Positions 50,983 to 62,768 of a stretch of DNA of 64,000 bases are shown here, piece by piece. Position numbers and translations under genes: made by a program. The notes under the pieces were generated by a model. It worked only from the letters and a program-made list of their open reading frames with translations, was not told where the DNA came from and made no database searches. Source of the stretch: Amycolatopsis saalfeldensis (lineage in GTDB: Bacteria > Actinomycetota > Actinomycetes > Mycobacteriales > Pseudonocardiaceae); NCBI RefSeq assembly GCF_900110575.1, contig NZ_FOEF01000011.1, positions 225,740 through 289,739 of the forward strand, read 5' to 3'. How positions within the stretch are numbered: the first letter of the stretch is position 1; every line of letters starts with the position of its first letter.

Positions 50983-51002
50983 AGCCTCTAGTCCTGACTA
51001 GG

Positions 51003-51266
51003 TCAGGAACTTCGCTCCCGTATGGACAACGGAACACGGAACTGCTTGATGGTCGGCAGATCGGCATCAACCTGCGGGTACGCGCCGACAACCGCGGCGG
51101 TGTTCGCGAGGGTGATTCCGAAGATGCCGCGGCTGCGCTCGACGCGGTGCGTACCGAACGGAGCGTGAGCGCTCGTGGACACATCGGTACCCTGGCGCGG
51201 AGCGGCCATGACTCCACAGGTGGACAGACCGGTGCCAGGGTTCGTGAGCTTCATGTTGCTGATCAT
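51003..51266 (-). CDS. Leader ORF (uORF) of whiB7
   Basis: An 87-codon frame (83 if the second ATG at 51254 is used) starting 92 bases after the predicted whiB7 transcription start and ending TGA (51003-51005) just before the attenuator. AGGTGG lies about 10 bases upstream of ATG 51266. The sequence shows no family. In mycobacteria whiB7 is induced when antibiotics stall translation of a leader uORF; here the same role is likely, although this frame is longer than the short uORFs described. It could also be that a shorter frame inside it is the one sensed. Confidence 0.55.
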   Translation of the reverse strand: MISNMKLTNPGTGLSTCGVMAAPRQGTDVSTSAHAPFGTHRVERSRGIFGITLANTAAVVGAYPQVDADLPTIKQFRVPLSIRERSS

Positions 51267-51364
51267 TTCACCGGCACCACCTTTCGCTGTCCGGACGCGC
51301 TACGCTCGAAGCGGAACTCGTCGTGTGGATCCCCAGACCGGGCGCTTCCCGCCCGGGTACCTGC

Positions 51365-51402
51365 AGATTATTGCCCCTCGCACACGGGGGCAACTTATTT
51401 TC
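51365..51402 (-). promoter_or_regulatory. WhiB7-type autoregulated promoter of whiB7
   Basis: Minus strand: AT-rich GAAAATAAG (51394-51402), then -35 TTGCCC (51388-51393), a 17-base spacer and -10 TAATCT (51365-51370). WhiB7 binds with SigA and its AT-hook grips an AT-rich stretch just upstream of the -35, which this layout shows precisely. The predicted start is near 51358, giving a 507-base leader. Confidence 0.85.
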
Positions 51403-51476
51403 CCGAAATCTCACCGAAGCTACGAAGATCGCCTCCGAGCAGCGGGTTCGCCGCACCGATCAGGCGGCCGACGCGG

Positions 51477-53564
51477 TCAAGAGCGCATCGCGGTGCGGAC
51501 GACGTTGAGGACCTCCGCGCCGAAGCGTTCCAGCTTCGTCGCGCCGATGCCGGAGATCGACACGAGCGCTCCGTCGTCGGTCGGTCGCTGTTCGGCGATG
51601 GCCATCAGGGTGGCGTCGGTGAACACCACGAACGCGGGCACCTTCAGCTCCCGCGAACGCTCACCGCGCCAGGCCTTCAGCTTCTCGAGCAGCCCTTCAT
51701 CCACAGTGGACGGGCACCGCGAGCACCGGCCGAGCTTGACCTCCATCGTCTCCAGCAGCGGCCCGCCGCAGAGGCGGCAGCGGGCCGTCACCCCCGCCGC
51801 CGGCTTCCCCTGCGAGCGGGCGATGCGAGCGGCCGGGTGGTCCTCGGGGATCAGCCCGTAGAGGAACCGGCTGCGACGGCGGTTGCGGCGGCCACCCGGC
51901 GTGCGCGAGAGCGACCACGAAAGCGACAGGTGCTCGCGGGCTCGAGTGACACCGACGTAGAAGAGGCGGCGTTCCTCCTCGATCGCCGCCTCGTCGCCGT
52001 CGGCGTGGAGGATCGGCATGGTGCCCTCGGAGAGGCCGACGAGGAAAACGGCGTCCCACTCCAGGCCCTTGGCCGCGTGGAGCGAGGCGAGCGTGACGCC
52101 CTCCACCGTCGGCGGGTGCTGGGCGGCGGCGCGTTGGTCGAGCTCCGCGACGAACCGGGGCAGGTCGGCTTCGGCCACGCTCGCCGCCAGCTCCTCGGCG
52201 AGCTCGACGATGGCGAGCAGCGCGTCCCACCGCTCCTTCGCCGCGCCACCGGCCGGCGGCTGCTCGGTGAGGCCGACCTTGGCGAGCGCCGAGCGGACGG
52301 CGGTGACCAGGTCCGGCCCCGTGGGGTCACCCGACGCGACCCGCAGCGCGGACATCGCCTGCCGCACCTCGGACCGGGCGAAGAACCGCTCTCCGCCGCG
52401 GACCAGGTACGGGATGCCGGCCTCGGTGAGCGCCTGCTCGTAGGCCTCGGACTGGGCGTTGATGCGGAAGAGCACGGCGATCTCGCTCGCCGTCGCTCCC
52501 CCGTCGAGCAGTTCGCGCACGCGGCGGGCGGCGGCCGCGGCCTCGGCGGCCTCGTCCTCGTACTCGGCGAAGCGGGGCTCCGGGCCGGGCGCGCGCTGTC
52601 CGACGAGCTTGAGCCGCGACCCGGCCGGACGGCCGCGTGCCGCGCCGATCACCTGGTTGGCCAGCGAGACGACCTGCGGCGTGGACCGGTAGTCGCGCTC
52701 GAGCCGGATCACCGTCGCCTCGGGGAAGCGCCGGGTGAACTCCAGCAGCGGGCGCGGCGAGGCGCCGCCGAAGGAGTAGATGGTCTGGTTGGCGTCGCCG
52801 ACCACAGTGAGGTCGTCGCGGCCGCCGAGCCAGGCGTCGAGCAGGCGCTGCTGCAGCGGCGTGACGTCCTGGTACTCGTCGACCACGAAGCAGCGGTAGC
52901 GGTCGCGGAACTCGGTGGCGACGGCTTCGTGCTCCTCCAGCACGGCGGTGGTGTGCAGCAGGAGGTCGTCGAAATCGAGGAGCTGGGCGGAGGTCTTGAT
53001 CTCCTCGTACTGCCGGTACACCTCCGCGACCTGCGCGGCGGGCGCGGGCGTGTCGCGCTGCGTCCGCGCGGCGACGGCCGGGTAGTCCTCCGGCGAGACC
53101 AACGAAGCCTTGCTCCACTCGATCTCGCTCGCGAGGTCGCGCAGCACCTCGGTCTCGGTGCTCAGCCGGACCCGCGTGGCCGCCTGGGCGACGAGGCGGA
53201 ACTTGTTGTCGAGCAGATCCCACGGCCGGTCGCCGACCACGCGCGGCCAGAAGTAGCGCAGCTGCCGGCGCGCGGCGGCGTGAAACGTCAGCGCCTGCGC
53301 CGCGTCGATGCCGAGCCCACGCAGCCGGGTGCGCATCTCGCCCGCCGCGCGGGTGGTGAAGGTGACCGCAAGCACCTGCCCGGCGGACACGTGACCTGCG
53401 GCGATCAGGTGCGCGATGCGGTGCGTGATCGTTCGTGTCTTGCCCGTGCCCGCGCCGGCGAGGACGCAGACGGGCCCGCGCGGGGCGGAGGCGGCGGCCC
53501 GTTGCTCGGGGTCGAGCCCGTCGAGCAGGCCCGGACGACTCTTTTCCGACGATGCGCTAACCAC
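51477..53564 (-). CDS. uvrD2: ATP-dependent DNA helicase UvrD2
   Basis: A 695-residue superfamily 1A helicase. Walker A GAGTGKTRT near 40, DEYQDVTPLQQRLL (motif II), GDANQTIYSFGGA (III), and VTRAREHLSLSWSLSR (VI) are intact. A four-cysteine motif CRLCGG...CSRCPS and a C-terminal HRDC domain (ISGIGATKLERFGAEVL) mark UvrD2 as opposed to UvrD1/PcrA. GTG 53564 follows GAGGATCG. It unwinds DNA in repair; essential in mycobacteria. It lies upstream of whiB7 as in M. tuberculosis (Rv3198c). Confidence 0.96.
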   Translation of the reverse strand: MVSASSEKSRPGLLDGLDPEQRAAASAPRGPVCVLAGAGTGKTRTITHRIAHLIAAGHVSAGQVLAVTFTTRAAGEMRTRLRGLGIDAAQALTFHAAARRQLRYFWPRVVGDRPWDLLDNKFRLVAQAATRVRLSTETEVLRDLASEIEWSKASLVSPEDYPAVAARTQRDTPAPAAQVAEVYRQYEEIKTSAQLLDFDDLLLHTTAVLEEHEAVATEFRDRYRCFVVDEYQDVTPLQQRLLDAWLGGRDDLTVVGDANQTIYSFGGASPRPLLEFTRRFPEATVIRLERDYRSTPQVVSLANQVIGAARGRPAGSRLKLVGQRAPGPEPRFAEYEDEAAEAAAAARRVRELLDGGATASEIAVLFRINAQSEAYEQALTEAGIPYLVRGGERFFARSEVRQAMSALRVASGDPTGPDLVTAVRSALAKVGLTEQPPAGGAAKERWDALLAIVELAEELAASVAEADLPRFVAELDQRAAAQHPPTVEGVTLASLHAAKGLEWDAVFLVGLSEGTMPILHADGDEAAIEEERRLFYVGVTRAREHLSLSWSLSRTPGGRRNRRRSRFLYGLIPEDHPAARIARSQGKPAAGVTARCRLCGGPLLETMEVKLGRCSRCPSTVDEGLLEKLKAWRGERSRELKVPAFVVFTDATLMAIAEQRPTDDGALVSISGIGATKLERFGAEVLNVVRTAMRS

Positions 53565-53628
53565 CCCGCGATCCTCGCAGAGGGGGCCGACGGATTCGTG
53601 GCAGGGCACGCGGCCGTATCCTGGTCAG

Positions 53629-54357
53629 ATGGCGGGAAAGCAGGACAAGGAAGCGGCCAAGCTGGCCAAGAAGGAGAAGCGCGCGGCCAGCAAGGCCCGG
53701 CGCGGGCAGCTCTTCGAAGCGTTCAAGATGCAACGCAAAGAGGATCCGCTGCTCATCCCCTGGATGGCTGGCTCGATCATCGTCGTCGCCGGCGTGCTGT
53801 TCGGGGTGGGCTTCATCTTCAACATCCAGTGGGCGCTGCTCCCGCTGGGCATCGTGCTGGGCATCCTGCTCGCCGTGATCATCTTCGGGCGCCGGGTGCA
53901 GCGCACGGTCTACTCGAAGGCCGACGGGCAGCCGGGCGCCGCGGCGTGGGCGCTGGAGAACCTCCGTGGCCGCTGGAAGGTGACGCCGACGGTGGCCGCC
54001 ACCACCCAGCTCGACGCCGTGCACCGCGTGCTCGGCGGGCCGGGTGTCATCCTCGTGGCCGAGGGCGCGCAGCACCGGGTCAAGACCCTGCTCGCGCAGG
54101 AGAAGAAGCGCGTGTCACGGCTGGTGGGCGACACCCCGATCTACGACATCACCATCGGGCACGAAGAGAACCAGGTCCCGCTGAAGAGGCTTCAGAGCCA
54201 CCTGATGAAGCTGCCCCGCAACCTCAAGCCGAACCAGGTGGACGCCCTCGAGGCGAAGCTCGCCGCCCTCGGCAACCGCGGCGCGGCCATGCCGAAGGGC
54301 CCGATGCCGGCCGGCGCGAAGATGCGGAACGTGCAGCGCACCATCCGCCGCCGCTGA
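53629..54357 (+). CDS. DUF4191 membrane protein
   Basis: A 242-residue protein. A charged N-terminus (KEAAKLAKKEKRAASKARRGQ) precedes two adjacent membrane helices (residues 46-95), and a soluble C-terminal part has the VHRVLGGPGVILVAEG and QEKKRVSRLVGDTPIYDI segments. It is the counterpart of M. tuberculosis Rv2219, which also lies beside an RDD protein and glnA1. TATCCT ends 6 bases before ATG 53629, the leaderless pattern. The function is unknown. Confidence 0.92.
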   Translation: MAGKQDKEAAKLAKKEKRAASKARRGQLFEAFKMQRKEDPLLIPWMAGSIIVVAGVLFGVGFIFNIQWALLPLGIVLGILLAVIIFGRRVQRTVYSKADGQPGAAAWALENLRGRWKVTPTVAATTQLDAVHRVLGGPGVILVAEGAQHRVKTLLAQEKKRVSRLVGDTPIYDITIGHEENQVPLKRLQSHLMKLPRNLKPNQVDALEAKLAALGNRGAAMPKGPMPAGAKMRNVQRTIRRR

Positions 54358-54380
54358 GCTGAGCCGCTGGCCCAGGACAC

Positions 54381-54412
54381 GAAGAAGGCCCCCGTTCGCG
54401 GGGGCCTTCTTC
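54381..54412. terminator. Bidirectional terminator
   Basis: GAAGAAGGCCCCCG-TTCG-CGGGGGCCTTCTTC is a perfect 14-bp stem with a tetraloop, and each arm ends in an A/T-rich AAGAAG/CTTCTT. It lies between the convergent DUF4191 and RDD genes and can act on both. Confidence 0.92.
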
Positions 54413-54438
54413 ATGCGGTCAGCTTGTCCGTGCGAGTT

Positions 54439-54924
54439 TCAGCGCATCCGGACCACGACGGTGCCGGTGAGCCGGTCGAGCCAGCTGCGGCCGTCGACGT
54501 TGCGCACCGCCGCCGGGATGAGCACCACCGTGAGCACCATGCGCACCGCAGCGCGCCACGGGCCGACCATGGACGCGCCGTCGAGGCGCGCCACGCGGAT
54601 GCCGAACATGCCCATCGCGGGGGTGAAGCCGAAAAACGCGGCCGACACCGTGGAGATGGCCGCCCAGACGACGCCCGCCCACAGGTTGAACGTCTGCATG
54701 ACGGCCGCGTCCTGCAGGTCGTAGCGCACGAAGATGGCCGTGACCAGGGAAGCGAGAACGAGGTCGACGATCAGGGCCAGCAGCCGCGAGCCGCCGCCCG
54801 CCACGGAGCCGACGCCGGACTCGGGCAGGCCGAGCCGCTCGCCACGCCATCGCGGCGCCTGTTGATCGGCGGTCGCGGGGCCGTCGCCGGCGCCCGGCAG
54901 CCATTCACCCGTCCATCTAGCCAC
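54439..54924 (-). CDS. RDD family membrane protein
   Basis: A 161-residue protein with Pro/Ala-rich N-terminus and three membrane helices. The RDD core is seen as GSRLLALIVDLVLASLV (Arg-...-Asp) and IRVARLDG in the last part. Counterpart of M. tuberculosis Rv2219A. Minus strand TACCCT (54931-54936) is followed by 6 bases and GTG 54924, so the mRNA is probably leaderless. The function is unknown; proximity to glnA is conserved. Confidence 0.9.
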   Translation of the reverse strand: MARWTGEWLPGAGDGPATADQQAPRWRGERLGLPESGVGSVAGGGSRLLALIVDLVLASLVTAIFVRYDLQDAAVMQTFNLWAGVVWAAISTVSAAFFGFTPAMGMFGIRVARLDGASMVGPWRAAVRMVLTVVLIPAAVRNVDGRSWLDRLTGTVVVRMR

Positions 54925-55098
54925 CCGTCCAGGGTATGCCGGTGGCGCGCACCACGTCCGACCTGGTCGACTACCGGGTATCCGCCGACCCGTTAACACC
55001 CGCGAAACATTCGGGTGACGGTCGGGCAACACCGCGCTTTTAGCGTGAGCCGAAGAGAGTACTGCCGTACGAGCTCGATTGAGAAGGAGTCACCGAGG

Positions 55099-56523
<1,425 letters not shown>

Positions 56524-56562
56524 TCAACCGGGACGTCACCAGGTGACGGACCCACCGGACAC

Positions 56563-56605
56563 GGGACGGCGGTCGAGGGAACACCTCGGCCGCCGTCCCG
56601 TTTTT
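56563..56605 (+). terminator. Rho-independent terminator of glnA
   Basis: GGGACGGCGGTCGAGG pairs with CCTCGGCCGCCGTCCC (one mismatch) around a 5-base loop, followed by GTTTTTG. It is 40 bases after the glnA stop. Confidence 0.95.
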
Positions 56606-56624
56606 GTGACCGGCTTGGCGTCCC

Positions 56625-57266
56625 CTACGGAGCCGCTACGGGCCGCCGGGCGAAGACCAGCGCGCCGGGCACAGGGTCGTCCGGGTTGAGGACGACCTCG
56701 GATTCGATCGCGAAACCCGCATCGCGCAGGAAGGCGGAGACCTGGGCGGGACGGCGGCGGTGGATGTGGACGTTCATCGGGTGGCCGCCGTAGCCCTGGG
56801 TCTTCAGCGTGGTCACGTCGCCGACGTGGAAGCCGACCATCAGCGGGCCGCCGGGGCGCAGGGCGCGGTGGAAGTGCGCCAGCGCCGTCGGCACCGCTTC
56901 GTCGGGCACGTGGATCAGCGACCACCAGGCGAACAGGCCCGAGACCGAGGCGTCGGCCAGCGGCAGTTCCGTCATCGAGCCCACCTCGAACCGCACGCCC
57001 GGGTGTTCGCGCCGGGCGATGTCGATCATCGCCGGCGACAGGTCGATCCCGAAGGCGTTGACGCCCAGGGCCCGCAGGTCGGCGGTGACCAAGCCGGGAC
57101 CGCAGCCGACGTCCGCGACCGGGCCGTCGTCCGGCACCAAGCCGGCGAACAAGGCGAGCATCGCCCGCATGTACGGCAGGCCGGCGAGCGCGCCGCGCAA
57201 CTGTTCGGTGTAGCCGGCCGCGACCGTGTCGTAGGACGTCCTGGTGTCGGCAAGCCAGCTCTCCAT
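56625..57266 (-). CDS. SAM-dependent methyltransferase (class I)
   Basis: A 213-residue methyltransferase. Motif I VADVGCGPGLVTADL near 50, motif II GIDLSPAMIDIA, a SMTELPLADASVSGLFAWWSLIHVP post-motif and the RALRPGGPLMVGFHVG strand are clear; the closest named group is Methyltransf_11/25. ATG 57266 is preferred to an alternative 24 bases upstream that overlaps the thioesterase gene. The gene follows the thioesterase and glnE in one run. Substrate unknown. Confidence 0.88.
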   Translation of the reverse strand: MESWLADTRTSYDTVAAGYTEQLRGALAGLPYMRAMLALFAGLVPDDGPVADVGCGPGLVTADLRALGVNAFGIDLSPAMIDIARREHPGVRFEVGSMTELPLADASVSGLFAWWSLIHVPDEAVPTALAHFHRALRPGGPLMVGFHVGDVTTLKTQGYGGHPMNVHIHRRRPAQVSAFLRDAGFAIESEVVLNPDDPVPGALVFARRPVAAP

Positions 57267-57286
57267 GGCAGGAGACCTTAACCCGC

Positions 57287-57715
57287 TCACTCCGCGGTCG
57301 AGAGCACCTTCAGGTCCAGCCCGGCGCGTTCGAAATGCCCCTTCGGGTCGGCCACGAGCTTGCGCCGCTCAAGGTCCATCACGCCCAGCGTGCACTTGAT
57401 CTCGGCCGACAGCGTGCCGTCCAGCTTGAGGATGCGCGAGGTCATCCAGAAGACCTTGCCCTCGCCGAAGGTGGTGTCGCAGGTGACGTCGACGACGTCG
57501 CCACCCCGGAGTTCGCGGCGGTAGACGATGTGGGACTCGAGCAGGACCGGGGCCGCGTTGTCCACGCCCACCCGCGCGTTGCCCGCCGCCTCGAAGGCCT
57601 CGAGCCGCGAGACTTCGCCGTACGAGTGGTAAACGGCCTGGTTCACGTGCCCCAGCGCGTCGAGCTCGTACTGCCGCACCTTGAGCCGGGTCCGGAATGG
57701 TTCGCGATCAGTCAC
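57287..57715 (-). CDS. Acyl-CoA thioesterase (4-hydroxybenzoyl-CoA thioesterase fold)
   Basis: A 142-residue single-hotdog protein. The active-site stretch YELDALGHVNQAVYHSYGE with Asp19 and the GHVNNxxY pattern are those of 4HBT thioesterases of the YbgC/FcbC type; the central helix and five-strand sheet fit the length. GTG 57715 lies 10 bases after the glnE stop, so it is probably in the same transcript. It would hydrolyse an acyl-CoA; the acyl group is unknown. Confidence 0.92.
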   Translation of the reverse strand: MTDREPFRTRLKVRQYELDALGHVNQAVYHSYGEVSRLEAFEAAGNARVGVDNAAPVLLESHIVYRRELRGGDVVDVTCDTTFGEGKVFWMTSRILKLDGTLSAEIKCTLGVMDLERRKLVADPKGHFERAGLDLKVLSTAE

Positions 57716-57725
57716 GAGCCCCAGA

Positions 57726-60701
57726 CTAGTTGTCGTAGAACAGTTCCTCGACGACGGCGTGCGCGCGCCGTGTCACCCGGCGGTAGAGGTCGAGGAACTC
57801 GCCGGGGTCGTCGTCCGGGGAGTAGCCGAACACCCGCGCGACGGCGGCCAGGTCGCGGCCCGAGCTGGGGACCTGGTCCACGGCCTTGCCGCGCACCAGC
57901 ATCCCGGCGTTGCGCACGCGCGTCGCCAGCAGCCACGCTTCCCGCAGCGACTCGGCCGACTCCGCCGGCGCCAGCCCCGCCTCGGCCAGAGCCGTGAGGC
58001 CGTCGAGGGTGGACGTCGTCCGCAGACCCGGCACCTCGTGCGCGTGCTGAAGCTGCAACAGCTGGACGGTCCATTCGACGTCCGCGAGCCCGCCGCGGCC
58101 CAGCTTGGTGTGCCGCGTCGGGTCGGCGCCGCGCGGCATCCGCTCGGTCTCCACCCGCGCCTTGATGCGCCGGATCTCCCGGGCGTTGGTCGCGTCCAGC
58201 CCGCCCTCGGGGTAGCGGAACGGGTCGATCATCCGGATGAAGCGCTCGCCGAGGTCGTCGTCGCCGGCCACGAAACGCGCGCGCAGCAACGCTTGCGCCT
58301 CCCACGCCTCGCCCCAGCGCGCGTAGTACGCGCGATACGACTCGAGCGTGCGGACCAGCGCGCCGCTGCGTCCCTCCGGCCGCAAGTCCGCGTCCACGAC
58401 CAGCGCCGGGTCCGAACTCGGCGCGCCCAGCATCTTCCGCACGGTCTCGGCGACCGAAGACGCGAAACGCACAGCATCAGCGTCCGAAACGCCGTCTGCG
58501 GGCTCACAAACGAACAGAACGTCGGCGTCCGAGCCGTAACCCAGCTCCGCCCCGCCCAGGCGGCCCATGGCGATGACGGCGACGGTCGCCGGCGTCTGCC
58601 CCAGCTCCGCCTGCCGCTGCCGGTACGCGGCGGCCAGCGCGCCCTGGAGCACGGCGACCCACACGCTCGACAGCGCCGCGCACACGGCCGGAACTTCCAG
58701 CAGCCCCAACAGATCCGCGCTGGCGACGCGCAACAACTCGTGCCGGCGCAGCGAACGCGCCGCGGCCACCGCCGCGTTGATGCCGGGCTGCCGCCGGACG
58801 GTCGCGCGCAGCGACTTCGCGACGTCCGCCGGATCACGGCCCGTCAGCCGCGCCGGGTCGCCGAGCAGCTGCAGCACCTCCGGGGCCCGCACCAGCAAGT
58901 CCGGCACCAGCCGCGACGTGCCGAGCAGGAACGCCAGCCGCTCGACCACGGTGCCCTCGTCCCGCAGCACCCGCAGGTACCACGGCGTGTCCTCCAGCGC
59001 CTCCGACACCTTCCGGTACGACAGCAGCCCGCCGTCGGGATCCGGGGTGTCGGCCAGCAGGTCGAGCAGTACCGGCAGCAGCGCCTGCTGGATGGCCGCG
59101 CGCCGCGAGACGCCGGCGGTCAGGGCCTTGATGTGCTGCAGCGCGCCTTCCGGCGCCGCGTAACCGAGCGCGGCCAGCCGGCTGGCCGCCTGCTTCGTGG
59201 TCAGCCGCAGTGCCTCCGTCGGCACGTTCGCCACGGACTGGAGCAGCGGCCGGTAGAACAGTTTCTGGTGCAGGCGCCGGACTCCCTGCGCGTGCCGGCG
59301 GAACTCCGCCAGCAGCGTCTCGCCCTGGCTGCGCCCGCGAACCGCGCGGATGCCGCAGGCGCGCGCGAGGATCCGCAGCTCGTCGGTATCGGTGAATTCC
59401 GGGAACAGGTGCGTCCGCCGCAGCTGGCGCAGCTGCAGCCGGTGCTCGATCGTGCGCAGGAATTCGTACGAGTCCGCCATCTCGGCGGCGTCCTTGCGGC
59501 CGACGTAACCGCCGTCGCCGAGCGCGCCCAGAGCCTCCAAAGTGGACGGTGAGTGCAGCTCGGGGTCGACGCGGCCGTGCACGAGCTGCAACAGCTGCAC
59601 GGCGAACTCGACGTCGCGCAGCCCGCCGCGGCCCAGCTTCAGCTCCCGTTCACGGTGCTCCTCCGGCAGGTGGCGCTCCACGCGCCGGCGCATCTGCTGG
59701 ACCTCGGTGACGAAGTTGTCGCGGTCGGCCGCCGACCAGACCATCGGCGCGACCATCTCGGCGTACTGTCGGCCCAGCTCGGCGTCGCCGGCCACCGGAC
59801 GCGCTTTCAGCAGGGCCTGGAACTCCCAGGTCTTCGCCCACTTCTGGTAGTACGCGGTGTGCCCCTCGAGCGTGCGGACGAGCGCGCCGCTCTTGCCCTC
59901 GGGACGCAGCGCGGCGTCGACCTCGAAGCAGGCGTTGCCGACCACGCGCATCATCGTGCTGGCCAGGCGGGTCGCCACGGCGAGGTCGCCCGCGCCGACG
60001 AAGATCACGTCGACGTCGCTGACGTAGTTCAGCTCGCGACCGCCGGTCTTGCCCATCGCGATCACCGCCAGCGAGCCCTCGGTCGTGGCGCCGACCTCCG
60101 TCTCGGCCACCGCGAGGCCGGCGGTCAGCGCGGCCTCGGCGAGCACCGTCAGCTGGCTGGCGACGTCCTTGAACGGCGGGTGGTCGAGCCCGGGTTCCAC
60201 CAGGTGCCCGAGGTCGGTGGCGGCGATGCCCAGCAGCAGGCCGCGGTACGCCGCGCGCAGCGCCTGCTCGGCGGCCAAACCGGTGAGGTACGAACCCTCT
60301 CCGTCACGCAGCCGGTCCAGCAGCCGCTCGGTGAACTGATCCGGCACCGTGCACCGGTTGTCGGCCAGGCAGCGCCATTCGCCGGGGTGCGCCGCGAGGA
60401 AGTCGGACAGCGCGGTCGACGTGCCGAGGACCGCGAGCAGCCGGCCTCGGAACGTGCGATTCTCCCGCAGCGTCTGGTCGAGGCCGGGCCACGCGTCCTC
60501 GTCAGCCTCGCGGATGCGGTCGAGGCCACGGAGCGCGAGGTCCGGGTCCGCGGCGCGCGAGAGTGCGGCCAGGACGTCGGCGACGCCGTCGACCGGCCCC
60601 GCGGCGTCCCACCAGCCCGCCGCACGCAACTGCCCGTCGGCCCGGGTGTCGGTGAAGCCATACCTGGCCGCCGATGCGGCCGTCCGCGCGCGCTCTGCCA
60701 T
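57726..60701 (-). CDS. glnE: Bifunctional glutamine synthetase adenylyltransferase/adenylyl-removing enzyme
   Basis: A 991-residue GlnE with two nucleotidyltransferase domains, each with the G-x-D-x-D active site: YVSDVDVIFV near 225 (removing domain) and YGSDADVLFV near 720 (adding domain). Each is followed by its all-helical GlnD_UR domain. It switches glutamine synthetase off and on by adding AMP to Tyr402 of the adjacent GlnA. ATG 60701 is preceded on the minus strand by TACGGT with 7 bases between, a leaderless-type start. It corresponds to M. tuberculosis Rv2221c. Confidence 0.97.
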   Translation of the reverse strand: MAERARTAASAARYGFTDTRADGQLRAAGWWDAAGPVDGVADVLAALSRAADPDLALRGLDRIREADEDAWPGLDQTLRENRTFRGRLLAVLGTSTALSDFLAAHPGEWRCLADNRCTVPDQFTERLLDRLRDGEGSYLTGLAAEQALRAAYRGLLLGIAATDLGHLVEPGLDHPPFKDVASQLTVLAEAALTAGLAVAETEVGATTEGSLAVIAMGKTGGRELNYVSDVDVIFVGAGDLAVATRLASTMMRVVGNACFEVDAALRPEGKSGALVRTLEGHTAYYQKWAKTWEFQALLKARPVAGDAELGRQYAEMVAPMVWSAADRDNFVTEVQQMRRRVERHLPEEHRERELKLGRGGLRDVEFAVQLLQLVHGRVDPELHSPSTLEALGALGDGGYVGRKDAAEMADSYEFLRTIEHRLQLRQLRRTHLFPEFTDTDELRILARACGIRAVRGRSQGETLLAEFRRHAQGVRRLHQKLFYRPLLQSVANVPTEALRLTTKQAASRLAALGYAAPEGALQHIKALTAGVSRRAAIQQALLPVLLDLLADTPDPDGGLLSYRKVSEALEDTPWYLRVLRDEGTVVERLAFLLGTSRLVPDLLVRAPEVLQLLGDPARLTGRDPADVAKSLRATVRRQPGINAAVAAARSLRRHELLRVASADLLGLLEVPAVCAALSSVWVAVLQGALAAAYRQRQAELGQTPATVAVIAMGRLGGAELGYGSDADVLFVCEPADGVSDADAVRFASSVAETVRKMLGAPSSDPALVVDADLRPEGRSGALVRTLESYRAYYARWGEAWEAQALLRARFVAGDDDLGERFIRMIDPFRYPEGGLDATNAREIRRIKARVETERMPRGADPTRHTKLGRGGLADVEWTVQLLQLQHAHEVPGLRTTSTLDGLTALAEAGLAPAESAESLREAWLLATRVRNAGMLVRGKAVDQVPSSGRDLAAVARVFGYSPDDDPGEFLDLYRRVTRRAHAVVEELFYDN

Positions 60702-60768
60702 CACGACCACCGTAGCCGGATCGGCCCCGGCCGAGCAGGTGGGCGCGCGAGAGGAGTTCGCCACCCGT

Positions 60769-61899
<1,131 letters not shown>

Positions 61900-61993
61900 C
61901 CCGACCTCCGAGCCCTACGGGAACATCATCCGCAAGGTACCCGACCGATCAGGTGAATCGTTAACGCGGCGTTAGTGATCTGGACATCAGGCG

Positions 61994-62743
61994 TCAAGCC
62001 ATCGGTAACCGGTGTTGACGCTCCGCCGCAGCGTCCAGCTCGCCCGCGGCCAAGTGGACGAACCGGGACGCGAACGGCCGCCAGGTCTCCTCGATGTCCG
62101 CGTGCACGGCGGTCAGCTTCTCCGGCTCCAGTGCGCCCGGACGGGTGAGTTCAGCCATTTCCGGTTCCGATTCGGCCCACGCGAGCACCACGTCCGGCGT
62201 GGTCTCGATGTGGAACTGGATCCCGTACACGCACCGGTTCAGCCGGAACGCCTGGTTCTGGTACCGCGGCGCCGACGCGAGCAGCTCCGCGCCCGCCGGC
62301 AGGCGCTTGATCACGTCGTTGTGGAACTGCATGACGTCCGGCATCAGCGGAAGGTCGGCGAACAGCGGATCGGTCCAGGCGGCGTCCTTCTTGGACACGA
62401 GCCCGGGCCCGACCTCCGGCCCATCCTCACCGACGGCGACCTGCCCCCCGGTCGCCGTCGCGAGCAGCTGCGCGCCGAGGCAAACCCCGAGCGTCGGCAG
62501 CCCGGCCGCCGCGGCGGCGCTGAGGAGCTTCCGAACGTCGGCGAGCCAGGGATGTTCCGCGTCGTCGAGCGCGCCCATACCCCCGCCGAGGCAGACGACG
62601 CCCGCATAGCCGTCGAGACTGGTGGGCAGCTCTTGCCCCGGCGGAAGCCGGACGTCCAACTCGGCCCCGGCCCCGGTGAGCCAGTCGCCGAGCCGGCTGA
62701 GCGGATCACTGGCGTCGGGTTGGATGATCAGCAGACGAGTCAC
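61994..62743 (-). CDS. Class I glutamine amidotransferase
   Basis: A 249-residue GATase-1 protein, similar to stand-alone GMP-synthase-like amidotransferases. The nucleophile is Cys in GVCLGAQLLA near residue 89, with the His-Glu pair in GIQFHIETTPD near 173. Walking Gly-rich GVVCLGGGMGALDD forms the oxyanion side. GTG 62743 is preceded on the minus strand by TACCCT with 7 bases between. It probably releases ammonia or hydrolyses gamma-glutamyl compounds; nearby glutamine genes are suggestive but not proof. Confidence 0.9.
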   Translation of the reverse strand: MTRLLIIQPDASDPLSRLGDWLTGAGAELDVRLPPGQELPTSLDGYAGVVCLGGGMGALDDAEHPWLADVRKLLSAAAAAGLPTLGVCLGAQLLATATGGQVAVGEDGPEVGPGLVSKKDAAWTDPLFADLPLMPDVMQFHNDVIKRLPAGAELLASAPRYQNQAFRLNRCVYGIQFHIETTPDVVLAWAESEPEMAELTRPGALEPEKLTAVHADIEETWRPFASRFVHLAAGELDAAAERQHRLPMA

Positions 62744-62768
62744 GCCTACCAGGGTACGGAGCACTGCC

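Noticed and set aside
48102..54362. A 2086-codon open frame on the plus strand
   Set aside because: It runs antisense to whiB7, uvrD2, the methyltransferase and others; composition is that of a GC-biased shadow frame, with no domain and no start site. DUF4191 lies in a different frame of the same strand.
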